Shown piece after piece: positions 1 to 8,571 of a stretch of DNA of 39,336 nucleotides. The notes beneath the pieces are model-generated. The model saw only the letters and a list, made by a program, of their open reading frames with translations. It had not been told where the DNA came from and did not search any database. The stretch spans positions 1 to 39,336 of the forward strand of contig CALUTM010000014.1 in the NCBI GenBank assembly GCA_944323705.1. The letters are read 5' to 3'. Within the stretch, counting starts at the first letter, position 1. Every line of letters starts with the position of its first letter. The DNA is from Candidatus Gastranaerophilales bacterium. Its GTDB lineage: Bacteria; Cyanobacteriota; Vampirovibrionia; Gastranaerophilales; Gastranaerophilaceae. Both the position numbers and the translations under genes were made by a program.

Positions 1-233
1 GAGTCTCGTCGTCCGCTAATATTTTTTGGGCTAACGGAGTCTATTTTCTCCGAGACTGTCCTCCCGCCGTCGGTAAAACTTCGTTTTACGTCCGTCGCTT
101 CCTACGTTTGAAAAACAGCCGTTGTTTCCGACATTTTCGCTTTCGCTCAAATGTATTAATCTTTGGGCATACGCCCAATCACTTACGCACGCTATGGTTC
201 GCCAAGGCTCACACGCGTGCGAATTTATAAATT

Positions 234-256
234 TGTAGGTCGGGCATTGCCCGACA
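234..256. repeat. Short palindromic repeat, copy 1
   Basis: The 22-base string from TGTAGGTCGGGC to GCCCGACA contains the dyad GTCGGGCA/TGCCCGAC with one base between the arms. An identical copy lies at 402-424, so this is a dispersed element, not a chance hairpin. Confidence 0.7.
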
Positions 257-304
257 AAAATCTATTCACTAGTCACTGGCTTGTAGATTGACACCTCACC
301 CTAC

Positions 305-325
305 CCCTCTCCTGTTAGGAGAGGG
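305..325. repeat. 9-bp perfect hairpin
   Basis: CCCTCTCCT and AGGAGAGGG flank a GTT loop. There is no T-run on either strand, so it is not a typical intrinsic terminator. It lies between the two copies of the 23-bp palindromic repeat. Confidence 0.6.
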
Positions 326-401
326 AACGTTTACATTTGCTAAACAAGGACGTGACAATGCCACGACAATAACTTTAAAAATGGTGAACGTGCAGCAAGC
401 T

Positions 402-424
402 TGTAGGTCGGGCATTGCCCGACA
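402..424. repeat. Short palindromic repeat, copy 2
   Basis: Second exact copy of the palindrome at 234-256. It is preceded by a phrase (AACTTTAAAA, a short variable part, GAACGTGCAGCAAG) that is repeated directly after it at 427-453. The unit therefore appears to have been partly duplicated. Confidence 0.7.
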
Positions 425-445
425 TTAACTTTAAAAGGCGAACGT

Positions 446-514
446 GCAGCAAGGCTGCGATAGTGAGCCAAAGAGTGCGGGTTTACCCGCCTGATATGAA
501 TGCCCGAAGGGCAT
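446..514. repeat. Three consecutive small hairpins
   Basis: Three perfect stems follow one another: GCAGC/GCTGC with loop AAG (446-458), GCGGGT/ACCCGC with loop TT (477-490), and ATGCCC/GGGCAT with loop GAA (500-514). This is typical of a structured intergenic repeat. No product is known. Confidence 0.55.
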
Positions 515-620
515 CGGAAACGATTGCCGTGTTTTCTCTTTCTTTTCGTTATTGTAGCTTTTAGTAATTTTTGATTATCGCATCCTGCTTCTATATATAA
601 CATTTACCTCCTTTGCTATC

Positions 621-665
621 ATGCGGACTAGTTGGGCATAAAATCCACAAACTTTATTTACCCCC
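621..665 (+). repeat. Isolated copy of the GCGGAGTAGTT hairpin repeat
   Basis: The string GCGGACTAGTTGGGCATAAA followed by TTTATTTACCCCC matches, in the same orientation, the units of the four-copy tandem array at about 30755-30963. It keeps the GGG...CCCCC and ATAAA...TTTAT pairing potential. The element is therefore dispersed in the genome. Confidence 0.65.
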
Positions 666-802
666 GCAATAAAAGAGAAAGAAAATGACAAAATTAAATA
701 AATTATGTTATAGCACTACGTAAAATCTTGGCTAATAAATAACAAATTCAAATTGGACGAAAATCCGTACTACACAACCGCTATAAGGCAATTTTTTGGG
801 GT

Positions 803-836
803 CTAATGTAACACAATACCTATTGTGTTACATTAG
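803..836. promoter_or_regulatory. 34-bp perfect dyad upstream of yraN
   Basis: CTAATGTAACACAATA and its exact reverse complement are separated by only CC. Neither strand has a T-run after it, which argues against a terminator. Its centre lies about 80 bp upstream of the predicted yraN start of transcription. It could be a strong operator, a recombination site or a cruciform; the sequence does not decide which. Confidence 0.55.
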
Positions 837-885
837 GGGAATTATATTTTCTATGTCAAGCAATAAAATGTCTGCGTGCGGATTG

Positions 886-894
886 TGTTATAAT
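886..894 (+). promoter_or_regulatory. Extended -10 promoter (TGT TATAAT) of yraN
   Basis: A consensus TATAAT preceded by TGT ends six bases before the yraN ATG. Initiation about 7 bp downstream of the hexamer would fall on or beside the start codon. No Shine-Dalgarno sequence is present, so the mRNA is probably leaderless. Confidence 0.6.
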
Positions 895-900
895 TTTTGA

Positions 901-1251
901 ATGAGTAATAAATCAGTCGGACAACGAGGAGAAACGATTGCAGCGGAGTATCTTTTAAAGCAGGGGTATAAAATCCTTGAGACCAATAAGAGATTTTCCC
1001 GATTTTGCGAAATTGATATTATTGCACTTGAAAAAAATACTCTTGTTTTTATAGAGGTGAAAACAAGGAGAACTAACTATTGCGGTGAGCCGATTGAGGC
1101 AATTACTATGAGTAAATTTCAAAATATTAAAAAGGGGCTTGCACTGTTTTTGCAGGATAATCCGCAATACAAAAAGTACCGCATTGATGCAATTTCGATT
1201 ATTTTAGAACCAAAACCCGATTTAAAGCATTTTAAAAACATATATTTATGA
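901..1251 (+). CDS. yraN: UPF0102 family protein YraN
   Basis: A 116-residue protein of the UPF0102/YraN family, which has a restriction-endonuclease-like fold and no firmly established role. The family signature is clear: RGETIAAEYL near the N-terminus, then CEIDIIA (about residues 37-43) and VFIEVKTR (about 49-56). These supply the Asp and Glu-x-Lys arrangement of a PD-(D/E)xK nuclease core. The length is normal for the family. The start has no ribosome-binding site and sits just after an extended -10 element, which suggests leaderless translation. gatB follows after 30 bp and is probably co-transcribed. Confidence 0.9.
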   Translation: MSNKSVGQRGETIAAEYLLKQGYKILETNKRFSRFCEIDIIALEKNTLVFIEVKTRRTNYCGEPIEAITMSKFQNIKKGLALFLQDNPQYKKYRIDAISIILEPKPDLKHFKNIYL

Positions 1252-1281
1252 TAAAATTAATTTAAAAAGTGAGGATGTAAT

Positions 1282-2727
1282 ATGGAAGATTTAAGAAATA
1301 AATATGAAGTTGTAATCGGTTTGGAAGTTCACGCTCAATTGAAAACCAAATCAAAAATATTTGCACCTGATTCGACTGAATTCGGGAATGAGCAGAACAC
1401 TCAAATAAGCCCCATAACTTTGGGCATGCCCGGTGTTCTTCCCGTTCTTAACAAAGAATGCGTTAATATGGGCATACTTCTCGGTTTGGCACTGAATTGT
1501 GAAATACCTGCAAGGTGTAAATTCGACAGAAAACAATATTTTTATCCTGATCTTCCTAAGGGGTATCAGATTTCCCAGTATGATGAGCCTATTTGCGTAA
1601 ACGGCTATATTAATGTTAAAGGAAAGAGAATCGGTATAACAAGAGCTCACCTTGAAGAGGATGCGGGAAAACTCGTTCACGTAGGTGCTGCGGGTATAAA
1701 CGGAGCCACATACTCTCTTGTCGACCTGAACAGAGCAGGAACACCGCTTCTTGAAATCGTATCTGAGCCTGATATGCGTTCAAGCGAAGAAGCAAGAAAC
1801 TATATGGAAGAACTTCGTGATATTGTAAGATATCTTGGTGTATGTGACGGAAACCTTGAAGAAGGTTCCATGAGGTGTGACGCAAATATTTCAATTATGC
1901 CTAAAGGTTCCAAGGAGTTTGGTACGAGGGCGGAAATTAAGAACGTAAACAGCTTTTCGGCATTACAGAGAGCTATTGAATACGAAATTGACAGACAAAT
2001 AGAGATAGTTGAAGAAGGCGGCAAAGTTGTTCAGGAAACAAGACTCTGGGACGATAATTTAAAAGAAACCCGCTCAATGAGGGGAAAAGAGGATGCACAC
2101 GATTACAGGTACTTCCCCGAGCCGGATTTGATGCCGCTTGAAATCTCAAGAGAATGGGTAGAAGAAATAAGGGCAAAAATGCCGGAGCTTCCTGAGGCTA
2201 AACGTCAAAGATATATGGGATTAGGGCTTAGCGAATATGACGCCTGCGTAATTGTTGAGCAGATGCCTTTGGCATTATTTTTTGATAAAGTCCTTGAGGC
2301 GGGAGCAAATCCGAAAACTGCCGTAAACTTTATCATGGGTGAAATTGCAGCTTATTTGAAGGAAAACAAGGTTGAGATTTATGAAACCAAATTAACACCC
2401 GAAAATCTCACGGAATTGATTTCGCTGATTGAAAAAGGTACTATTTCAAACAATATAGGAAAACAAATTCTTGTGGAAGATATGATTACAAACGGAGAGA
2501 AGGCTTCTGCAATTGTTGAAAGAAAGGGGCTAAGCCAAATTTCCGATGAGGGTGCAATAAAGTCAATAGTTGAGAATGTTATTAACTCTCATCCGAAAGA
2601 GGTTGAATCGTACAAGAACGGTAAAACAAATCTTCTGGGCTTCTTTGTCGGTCAGGTTATGAAAGAAACCAAGGGCAGAGCTAACCCGAAAACCGTTAAC
2701 GAGTTGGTAAGACAAATTTTGGGGTAA
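1282..2727 (+). CDS. gatB: Asp-tRNA(Asn)/Glu-tRNA(Gln) amidotransferase subunit B
   Basis: GatB binds misacylated Glu-tRNA(Gln) or Asp-tRNA(Asn). It converts the residue to Gln or Asn with ammonia delivered from GatA. The start (VVIGLEVHAQLKTKSKIF), the LEEDAGKLVH segment, LVDLNRAGTPLLEIVSEPD and the C-terminal YqeY-like tail (GFFVGQVMKETKGRANP) are all typical, and 481 residues is full length. A GAGG ribosome-binding site lies just upstream. The partners gatA and gatC are not in this window, so the three genes are scattered here. The gene probably shares a transcript with yraN. Confidence 0.97.
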   Translation: MEDLRNKYEVVIGLEVHAQLKTKSKIFAPDSTEFGNEQNTQISPITLGMPGVLPVLNKECVNMGILLGLALNCEIPARCKFDRKQYFYPDLPKGYQISQYDEPICVNGYINVKGKRIGITRAHLEEDAGKLVHVGAAGINGATYSLVDLNRAGTPLLEIVSEPDMRSSEEARNYMEELRDIVRYLGVCDGNLEEGSMRCDANISIMPKGSKEFGTRAEIKNVNSFSALQRAIEYEIDRQIEIVEEGGKVVQETRLWDDNLKETRSMRGKEDAHDYRYFPEPDLMPLEISREWVEEIRAKMPELPEAKRQRYMGLGLSEYDACVIVEQMPLALFFDKVLEAGANPKTAVNFIMGEIAAYLKENKVEIYETKLTPENLTELISLIEKGTISNNIGKQILVEDMITNGEKASAIVERKGLSQISDEGAIKSIVENVINSHPKEVESYKNGKTNLLGFFVGQVMKETKGRANPKTVNELVRQILG

Positions 2728-2818
2728 ATCTTGTCGAATATCGGTTCGGTGACATAGTTTAAGTATCAACTCTTACGGCGAATTATCGGAATAAGGTTTG
2801 GTAAAACAAAATTTTCGT

Positions 2819-2838
2819 GGCGGAGAAATTTCTCCGCC
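2819..2838. repeat. 20-bp perfect palindrome (GGCGGAGAAA/TTTCTCCGCC)
   Basis: A perfect 20-bp palindrome lies in the 133-bp gap between gatB and the TPR gene, 22 bp before the chosen TPR start. There is no T-run on the + strand. It may be a weak terminator for gatB or an operator. Confidence 0.45.
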
Positions 2839-2860
2839 ATTATTAATAGAAAGGCTAAAA

Positions 2861-3655
2861 ATGTACAACTGCATATCATCATTTATGTACTTGGTTTTAT
2901 ATTTGCTGCTTATTTGCTTGGTAGGTGTCATAATATACGGAGTTAAAAAATACGGGGATGAAAAGCGTGCAGGTTGTATTTTTGTAACAAGCATTGTAAG
3001 TTTGTTTTTATTATTTCTTATAAACCAATTGGCAGTAATAAATTTATACTTTTCCGCTTTAAGCAGTTTTAGTCAGTGTGATTATAAAAAATCAACAATA
3101 TATTTTGATATAGCAGCAAAGCTTGCTGTTTTTAGGGCTCAAAAAACTACACTGTACGGTCAACTTGGTGAAACCTGTATGGCAACGGGGGACGGCAAAA
3201 GGGCTATGGAATACTTTGAAAAAGCATATCGGATAAACGGGAGTTATGCCATATCACCTGGCGGTTATGCGGGAAATTTATGGCCGATTTCTGCGGGTAT
3301 GCTTTATGCTTATACGGGTGAATATGATAAAGTATATCAAATTACCGGGGATACCCGTATTTATCAATTGTCAATAATAGCGGCGATATATCAAAAGGAT
3401 TATGCAAAAGCTCTCGGGTATGCCAATCTCGCTATGATAAAGGCTAAACATAGTCCTAATTTATTCGCTCAACGGGCATATATTTATAAAAAACTTAATA
3501 AGCCTCAATTGGCACGGGAAGATTTGCAAAGAGCAGTCTTGTGCTGCAAAAATGACAAAGAGTGCATTAAGCTGCGGTATAAACAGTTTGAAGACGATTA
3601 TTGGACGGCATTTAGAGTAAAACAGTTAAAGAAATACGGGTTTGATAAAAAATAA
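2861..3655 (+). CDS. Membrane-anchored TPR-repeat protein
   Basis: A 264-residue protein with two hydrophobic segments near the N-terminus (about residues 7-27 and 40-62). They are followed by tetratricopeptide-like helical hairpins, for example GQLGETCMATGDGKRAMEYF, GMLYAYTGEYDKVYQ and AAIYQKDYAKALGYANLAM. TPR domains mediate protein-protein contacts, so this is likely a membrane-tethered scaffold. No specific function is recognised. I chose the internal ATG because AAAGG lies 6 nt upstream. An in-frame start 63 bp earlier would read through the intergenic palindrome. Confidence 0.7.
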   Translation: MYNCISSFMYLVLYLLLICLVGVIIYGVKKYGDEKRAGCIFVTSIVSLFLLFLINQLAVINLYFSALSSFSQCDYKKSTIYFDIAAKLAVFRAQKTTLYGQLGETCMATGDGKRAMEYFEKAYRINGSYAISPGGYAGNLWPISAGMLYAYTGEYDKVYQITGDTRIYQLSIIAAIYQKDYAKALGYANLAMIKAKHSPNLFAQRAYIYKKLNKPQLAREDLQRAVLCCKNDKECIKLRYKQFEDDYWTAFRVKQLKKYGFDKK

Positions 3656-3783
3656 TTTTTGCAAGCATGTTTGATTGTTTTTATGCCGATAGTGTATGTT
3701 TCACAATTAATAACTGTCTCAGATTTTGTCAAGAAATTTAATAAAAATTCATGCAAAAAACGTTACAAAATTAATATTGTTGC

Positions 3784-3847
3784 GTTTTGTAAATACATTG
3801 ATATGACAGGGTTTTGGCAGTTTGTGACGTTTTGTGAATTTATTGAT
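3784..3847. promoter_or_regulatory. Pair of 19-bp direct repeats upstream of nrdD
   Basis: The 320-bp gap before nrdD holds no credible gene. It does contain GTTTTGTAAATACATTGAT (3784-3802) and GTTTTGTGAATTTATTGAT (3829-3847), 16 of 19 identical and 45 bp apart. The first includes the 11-mer TTGTAAATACA, also found in the Crp/Fnr-type dyad before grcA (35843-35853). A small GAGAAT/ATTCTC hairpin follows at 3898-3912. I found no match to the NrdR box. Candidate regulator sites, by inference only. Confidence 0.4.
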
Positions 3848-3975
3848 TAGAATTAGTGTTTGAATTATCATTTAAATATAGGATTAGATTTTGGGAAGAG
3901 AATGTTATTCTCATATTATAAGGAAAGCTGAAGAAAATAGCTCGCCTTACTGTAAATTAGGAGGTTTGTCAGGCA

Positions 3976-6249
3976 ATGCAAAACAGTTTAAATAAGGAAA
4001 GAAATGTAGTAGAATTTACCTCACCATCAAAAGTAACAACGGACGTAATTAAGGGTTCCGGGGTTTCGCCGATTACGAAAATTACCGAGCCTGCAAAAAC
4101 CGCCCAAATAAAGCCTTTGAAGATGAATCGCGTCTGTGTTATTAAAAAAGACGGCACCAGAGAAGAATTTGATAATAACAAAATAATAAACGCGGTAAAA
4201 AAATCCGCAACCAGAGCGTTAGTAAATTTCACGGATGTGGAATTGAAAGAAATATGTGAGTTCGTTGATAATAATATTATCAGAATGAATAAAACAGAAG
4301 TTACTATAGCAGAAATGCATAATCTGGTTGAGGGGGCTCTTGAGCACATTAACCCGGCGGTAGCACAAAGCTATAGAAATTACAGAAACTATAAGCAGGA
4401 TTTTGTGCATATGTTGGACAAAGTTTATCAAGAATCTCAAAGAATTATGTACATTGGTGACAAAGAAAATGCCAATGCGGATTCCACGCTTGTTTCCACA
4501 AAACGTTCGTTGATATTCAACGAGCTTAATAAAGAATTGTATAAAAAATTCTTCTTGACCGTGGATGAATTACAGGCAATAAGAGACGGTTATATTTATA
4601 TTCACGATATGTCGGCAAGACGTGATACTATGAATTGCTGCTTGTTTGACGTAGCATCCGTTCTCAAGGGCGGATTTGAGATGGGTAATTTGTGGTACAA
4701 CGAACCGAAATCTTTGGATGTTGCATTTGATGTAATCGGTGATATTGTAATGGCCGCAGCAAGTCAACAATACGGCGGGTTTACGGTCGCAGAGGTTGAT
4801 AAGATTCTTGCACCGTATGCCGAAAAAACTTACCAAAGACAGTATGACAAGTATTTGTGCTTAGGTTTGTCCTTTGAAAAAGCAAGAGAAGCTGCCCTGG
4901 CTGATGTTCAAAAAGATTTTGAACAAGGTTTCCAAGGGTGGGAATACAAGTTTAATACCGTAGCATCTTCAAGAGGTGATTATCCGTTTATCACGGTGAC
5001 GGCAGGTTTGGGTACCGAAGAGTACGAAAAAATGGCAACGCTTGCAATGCTCAAAATAAGAATGGGCGGTCAGGGCAAGAAAGAGTGCAAAAAACCTGTT
5101 TTGTTCCCCAAGATAGTATTTTTGTATGACAAAAATCTTCACGGAGAAGGTTGCGTTAATGAGGACTTGTTTAAGGCAGGTGTAGAATGCTCCAAGAAAA
5201 CAATGTATCCTGATTGGTTATCGCTCACCGGAGAAGGTTACGTTGCTTCTATGTACAAAAAGTACGGCAAGGTTGTTTCACCGATGGGTTGCAGAGCGTT
5301 CTTATCACCCTGGTTTGAAAGAGGCGGTATGAGTCCTGCCGATGAGAATGATTCTCCTATATTTGTAGGCAGATTTAATATCGGTGCAATCAGCTTACAT
5401 TTGCCGATGATTTATGCTAAGGCTAAAAAAGAAAGCAAGGATTTTTATGAAGTACTTGATTATTATATGGAATTAATCAGACAGCTTCATATCAGAACGT
5501 ATGATTACCTCGGAGAGATGAAGGCTTCGGTTAACCCGCTTGCTTTCTGTGAAGGCGGATTCTTAGGCGGTCATTTAGGTATACATGATAAGATAAGACC
5601 TGTTTTAAAATCTTCAACGGCATCTTTCGGTATTACCGCATTGAATGAATTACAGCAGCTCCATAACGGCAAGTCTCTGGTTGAGGATGGGGAATTTGCT
5701 CTTGAGGTTATGGAATACATTAACAAGAAAATTCAGGAATACAAAGAAGAAGACGGAATCTTATACGCAATATACGGTACTCCGGCAGAGAATTTGTGCG
5801 GATTGCAGATTAAACAGTTCAGAAAAAAATACGGAATTGTGGCAAATGTATCTGACAAACCTTATGTTTCAAACTCATTCCACTGCCATGTATCCGAAGA
5901 TATAAGTCCTATTGAAAAACAGGATTTGGAAGGCAGATTCTGGGATTTGTTCAATGGCGGTAAGATTCAATATGTTAAATACCCGATTGATTACAATACG
6001 GGTGCTGTTGAAACCTTGATTAACCGTGCAATGGATAAGGGTTTTTATGAAGGTGTAAATCTTTCTCTCTCATATTGTGATGATTGCGGACATCAGGAAT
6101 TAAATATGGATGTATGTCCCAAATGCGGTTCAAAGAACTTAACGAAGATTGAAAGAATGAACGGTTATCTTGCATATTCTCGTGTTAAGGGCGATTCAAG
6201 ACTTGCTGATCACAAAATGGAAGAAATCAAAGACAGAGTAAGTATGTAG
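3976..6249 (+). CDS. nrdD: Anaerobic ribonucleoside-triphosphate reductase (class III)
   Basis: NrdD reduces ribonucleoside triphosphates to deoxyribonucleotides without oxygen, using a glycyl radical made by NrdG. After an N-terminal extension of about 50 residues there is an ATP-cone (VIKKDGTREEFDNNKIINAV). Next comes the ten-stranded barrel with Cys motifs RRDTMNCCLFD (about residue 221) and SPMGCRAFLSPW (about 438). A zinc site CDDC...CPKC (about 700-720) precedes the radical loop RMNGYLAYSR with the glycine at about 730. At 757 residues it is full length. An AGGAGG ribosome-binding site lies 11 nt upstream. nrdG follows after 74 bp. Confidence 0.96.
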   Translation: MQNSLNKERNVVEFTSPSKVTTDVIKGSGVSPITKITEPAKTAQIKPLKMNRVCVIKKDGTREEFDNNKIINAVKKSATRALVNFTDVELKEICEFVDNNIIRMNKTEVTIAEMHNLVEGALEHINPAVAQSYRNYRNYKQDFVHMLDKVYQESQRIMYIGDKENANADSTLVSTKRSLIFNELNKELYKKFFLTVDELQAIRDGYIYIHDMSARRDTMNCCLFDVASVLKGGFEMGNLWYNEPKSLDVAFDVIGDIVMAAASQQYGGFTVAEVDKILAPYAEKTYQRQYDKYLCLGLSFEKAREAALADVQKDFEQGFQGWEYKFNTVASSRGDYPFITVTAGLGTEEYEKMATLAMLKIRMGGQGKKECKKPVLFPKIVFLYDKNLHGEGCVNEDLFKAGVECSKKTMYPDWLSLTGEGYVASMYKKYGKVVSPMGCRAFLSPWFERGGMSPADENDSPIFVGRFNIGAISLHLPMIYAKAKKESKDFYEVLDYYMELIRQLHIRTYDYLGEMKASVNPLAFCEGGFLGGHLGIHDKIRPVLKSSTASFGITALNELQQLHNGKSLVEDGEFALEVMEYINKKIQEYKEEDGILYAIYGTPAENLCGLQIKQFRKKYGIVANVSDKPYVSNSFHCHVSEDISPIEKQDLEGRFWDLFNGGKIQYVKYPIDYNTGAVETLINRAMDKGFYEGVNLSLSYCDDCGHQELNMDVCPKCGSKNLTKIERMNGYLAYSRVKGDSRLADHKMEEIKDRVSM

Positions 6250-6323
6250 AAAAGAGATGTAGCGGGTGTATTTGCCTTTTCACAAGGCTTTGCACCCTTT
6301 TAATCGAAAAAGGTTTTAAGGGG

Positions 6324-6815
6324 ATGAATTATCATAATATTACAAAAGACGACATGCTAAACGGTGACGGTTTAAGAGTTGTTCTTTGGGTTGCAGGTTG
6401 TACTCATCACTGTCACGGGTGTCAAAACCCTATTACCTGGGATGTCGCAGGCGGAATCCCTTATGACGAAGCTGCAGAGAATGAACTTTTTGAGGCATTA
6501 AAAAGACCGCATATTGCGGGGATAACTTTCTCCGGCGGAGACCCGTTGCATCCTTTTAACCGCGAAGAAGTTTTCAGAATTGCAAAAAAAATAAGAGATG
6601 AACTTCCCAATAAAACAATATGGCTTTATACAGGATTTCTTTGGGAAGAAATAAAAGATATCCCGGAAATCGCTTATATGGATGTTGTTGCAGAAGGTAA
6701 ATTTATAGAAGAATTATTGGATGCAAAAATTCATTGGGTCGGAAGTTCCAATCAAAGAGTTATTGACGTTAAGCCAACCCTTGAGACGGGCGAAATAGTC
6801 CTGCATAATACATAA
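6324..6815 (+). CDS. nrdG: Anaerobic ribonucleotide reductase activating protein (radical SAM)
   Basis: NrdG uses a [4Fe-4S] cluster and S-adenosylmethionine to put the radical on the NrdD glycine. The cluster motif is seen as CTHHCHGCQN (CxxxCxxC, about residues 26-33), with the SAM-binding glycine stretch FSGGDPLHP near 73. The N-terminus MNYHNITKDDMLNGDGLRV is typical, and 163 residues is the usual short length. The ATG is immediately preceded by AAGGGG, with AAAAAGG further upstream as a better-placed ribosome-binding site. It is the immediate downstream partner of nrdD. Confidence 0.95.
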   Translation: MNYHNITKDDMLNGDGLRVVLWVAGCTHHCHGCQNPITWDVAGGIPYDEAAENELFEALKRPHIAGITFSGGDPLHPFNREEVFRIAKKIRDELPNKTIWLYTGFLWEEIKDIPEIAYMDVVAEGKFIEELLDAKIHWVGSSNQRVIDVKPTLETGEIVLHNT

Positions 6816-6858
6816 TTGTCACGTTTTATTAAGAATTATTTCCTAAAATTCTATGATT

Positions 6859-6867
6859 TGGTATAAT
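6859..6867 (+). promoter_or_regulatory. Extended -10 promoter (TGG TATAAT) of the acyl-CoA ligase gene
   Basis: TATAAT at 6862-6867 is preceded by TGG, with no clear -35. The predicted start of transcription near 6874 leaves a leader of about 23 nt carrying GGAGG just before the ATG. This makes it an ordinary leadered contrast to the leaderless genes in the window. Confidence 0.5.
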
Positions 6868-6896
6868 ACTTATGGTTATGTTATCCTGGAGGAAGT

Positions 6897-8570
6897 ATGA
6901 AAGAACGTGAAAGCAATGTGTTATCACTTTTAGAAGATAAAACAAATATTTATGCACGCAAAATAGCACTGGGTATGAAAACCATATTCGGTTGGAAGGA
7001 GTTGACATACGACGGTTTGGGGCTTATGTCAAGGAGACTTGCCGCTTACTTAATGAACGATTTGGGTTTGCAAAAGGGTGAGAAGCTTGCAATATTATCG
7101 GAATCAAAACCCGAGTATGGTGCGTGTGTATTTGCTTCCGTAATTTCAGGTTTGATAACGGTGCCTTTGGATATCAAGCTTACTAAATATGAGCTGCAAT
7201 CAATTCTTTCGGACTGCCTTCCTTCGGTAATGTTGGTTTCTCAAACTTACATTGACAAAGCTCTTGAGCTGCAAAAGCTTATACCTTCCTTAAAGCATAT
7301 TATTGTGATGGACGAACATCCGATTAATGATAATTTGGAAAGCATTTATACCATTCCGAACAACTATACTTGTAAATGGAGACATCGTTCAAGAAAGTCT
7401 ACGGTATTTATAATCTATACATCAGGGACAACGGGAAAACCGAAGGGGGTTGAAACTACTTTCGGTAATATGTTAACTCAGTTGAACGACTTAAAAACGG
7501 CTTTTGACAAGATTTTGCCGCGTGGTGATGTCCGAATTCTGTCAATTCTTCCCATGAATCATTTGTTTGAAATGACTGTGGGCTTTACCACATTTTTAAA
7601 TCTCGGGTTCACGGTATATTACACTCACAATTTGAAGCCTAAGGATATTTTGAATACCATGCGGGATAAAAAAATTAATTTTATGATTGTTGTACCCGCA
7701 TTCTTAAAACTTTTAAAAACCGGATTGGAAGCGGAAATGAAGAATACTTCCAAATTCTCGCAAAAAATGTTTCCGATTCTCTACCATTTTGCTAAATTTA
7801 TTCCGTTTATATGGATGAAAAAACTCATGTTTCGCAAAATTCACAATTGTTTTGGCGGTGCATTTAAGGGATGTATGTCAGGCGGTGCCCCTTTGGATTT
7901 AAGTGTTGCTAAATTCTTTCAAAGAGTCGGGATTCAGGTTTATGAGGTATACGGACTTACCGAAACCAGTCCTATTGCGACAATAAATATCGAAAGACAC
8001 AGGGATTTACGTTCTGTCGGAAAGCCTCTTCCGAGTTATGATGCGAAAACGGATGCCGAGACAGGAGAATTGTTGCTGCGTGGTCCGTCCGTAATGAAGG
8101 GGTATCACAATCAACCTGAACTTACGCGTGAGGCGATTGACGAAGACGGCTGGTTCCACACCGGTGATATTGCAAGGATTGATGACAAGGGAAGAGTTTA
8201 TATCACGGGAAGAATAAAGAACATGATTGTTCTCTCGGGCGGAAAAAAGGTTTTCCCCGAAGAGGTGGAATCTGTGATTGAAAAAAGTGATTTATTTCAG
8301 GAAGTATGCGTTTTCGGGGTTTCCCGAGAAGGCGGGGCAAAAGACGGAACCGAGGATATTGCTGCGGTTGTTGTTCCCAAAGAAGAGGTTATTTCCAAGT
8401 ATGATGCCAAAACGCTGGATAAAGTTATGAAGGACGAAGTAAAACGCCTTTCTCAAAGACTTACGCCGTATAAACGTCCGATTAATATAACGGTAGTTAA
8501 ACAGTCGCTTCCTAAGACGAAAAAATCAACTGTTCAAAGAAATAAGGTTAAAGAGTTGATACAGGCATAG
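6897..8570 (+). CDS. AMP-forming acyl-CoA synthetase (long-chain fatty acid ligase type)
   Basis: A 557-residue member of the ANL adenylating superfamily, which activates a carboxylic acid as acyl-AMP and passes it to CoA or a carrier protein. Seen are the P-loop motif IIYTSGTTGKPKG (about residues 171-183), YEVYGLTETSP (about 349-359), GWFHTGDIARIDDKGRVYITGR (about 418-439) and the C-terminal LPKTKKST lysine region (about 536-543). It resembles long-chain fatty acyl-CoA or acyl-ACP synthetases. The substrate cannot be fixed from sequence alone. A strong GGAGG precedes the start. The uracil-DNA glycosylase gene begins one base after its stop, so the two are translationally coupled. Confidence 0.85.
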   Translation: MKERESNVLSLLEDKTNIYARKIALGMKTIFGWKELTYDGLGLMSRRLAAYLMNDLGLQKGEKLAILSESKPEYGACVFASVISGLITVPLDIKLTKYELQSILSDCLPSVMLVSQTYIDKALELQKLIPSLKHIIVMDEHPINDNLESIYTIPNNYTCKWRHRSRKSTVFIIYTSGTTGKPKGVETTFGNMLTQLNDLKTAFDKILPRGDVRILSILPMNHLFEMTVGFTTFLNLGFTVYYTHNLKPKDILNTMRDKKINFMIVVPAFLKLLKTGLEAEMKNTSKFSQKMFPILYHFAKFIPFIWMKKLMFRKIHNCFGGAFKGCMSGGAPLDLSVAKFFQRVGIQVYEVYGLTETSPIATINIERHRDLRSVGKPLPSYDAKTDAETGELLLRGPSVMKGYHNQPELTREAIDEDGWFHTGDIARIDDKGRVYITGRIKNMIVLSGGKKVFPEEVESVIEKSDLFQEVCVFGVSREGGAKDGTEDIAAVVVPKEEVISKYDAKTLDKVMKDEVKRLSQRLTPYKRPINITVVKQSLPKTKKSTVQRNKVKELIQA

Positions 8571-8571
8571 T

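Larger units (their letters stand above)
1..600. repeat. Hairpin-rich, gene-free repeat mosaic
   Basis: This stretch holds no credible gene but many short inverted repeats. They include an outer 7-bp stem (AGTCTCG at 2-8 with CGAGACT at 51-57), a GTAAAAC/GTTTTAC stem with a TTC loop near 74-90, TTGGGC/GCCCAA near 163-178, and CGCACGC/GCGTGCG spanning about 187-221. It also holds two copies of a 23-bp palindromic element and a 16-base string found again at 32680-32695. The density of small palindromes with short spacers resembles REP/MITE-like intergenic debris. No transposase is present. Function is unknown. Confidence 0.6.

Noticed and set aside
340-603. Minus-strand 87-codon open frame with GGAGG before its ATG
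   Set aside because: Most of it is read through the palindromic repeats (the 23-bp element and the triple hairpin), giving low-complexity repeat translation. The first 28 codons might be a gene remnant, but nothing supports a product.
3659-3850. 63-codon frame in the gap before nrdD
   Set aside because: Weak composition and no ribosome-binding site. It covers the direct repeats that better explain the region as regulatory.
5645-5905. 86-codon frame inside nrdD
   Set aside because: Out-of-frame shadow of a fully conserved enzyme gene.
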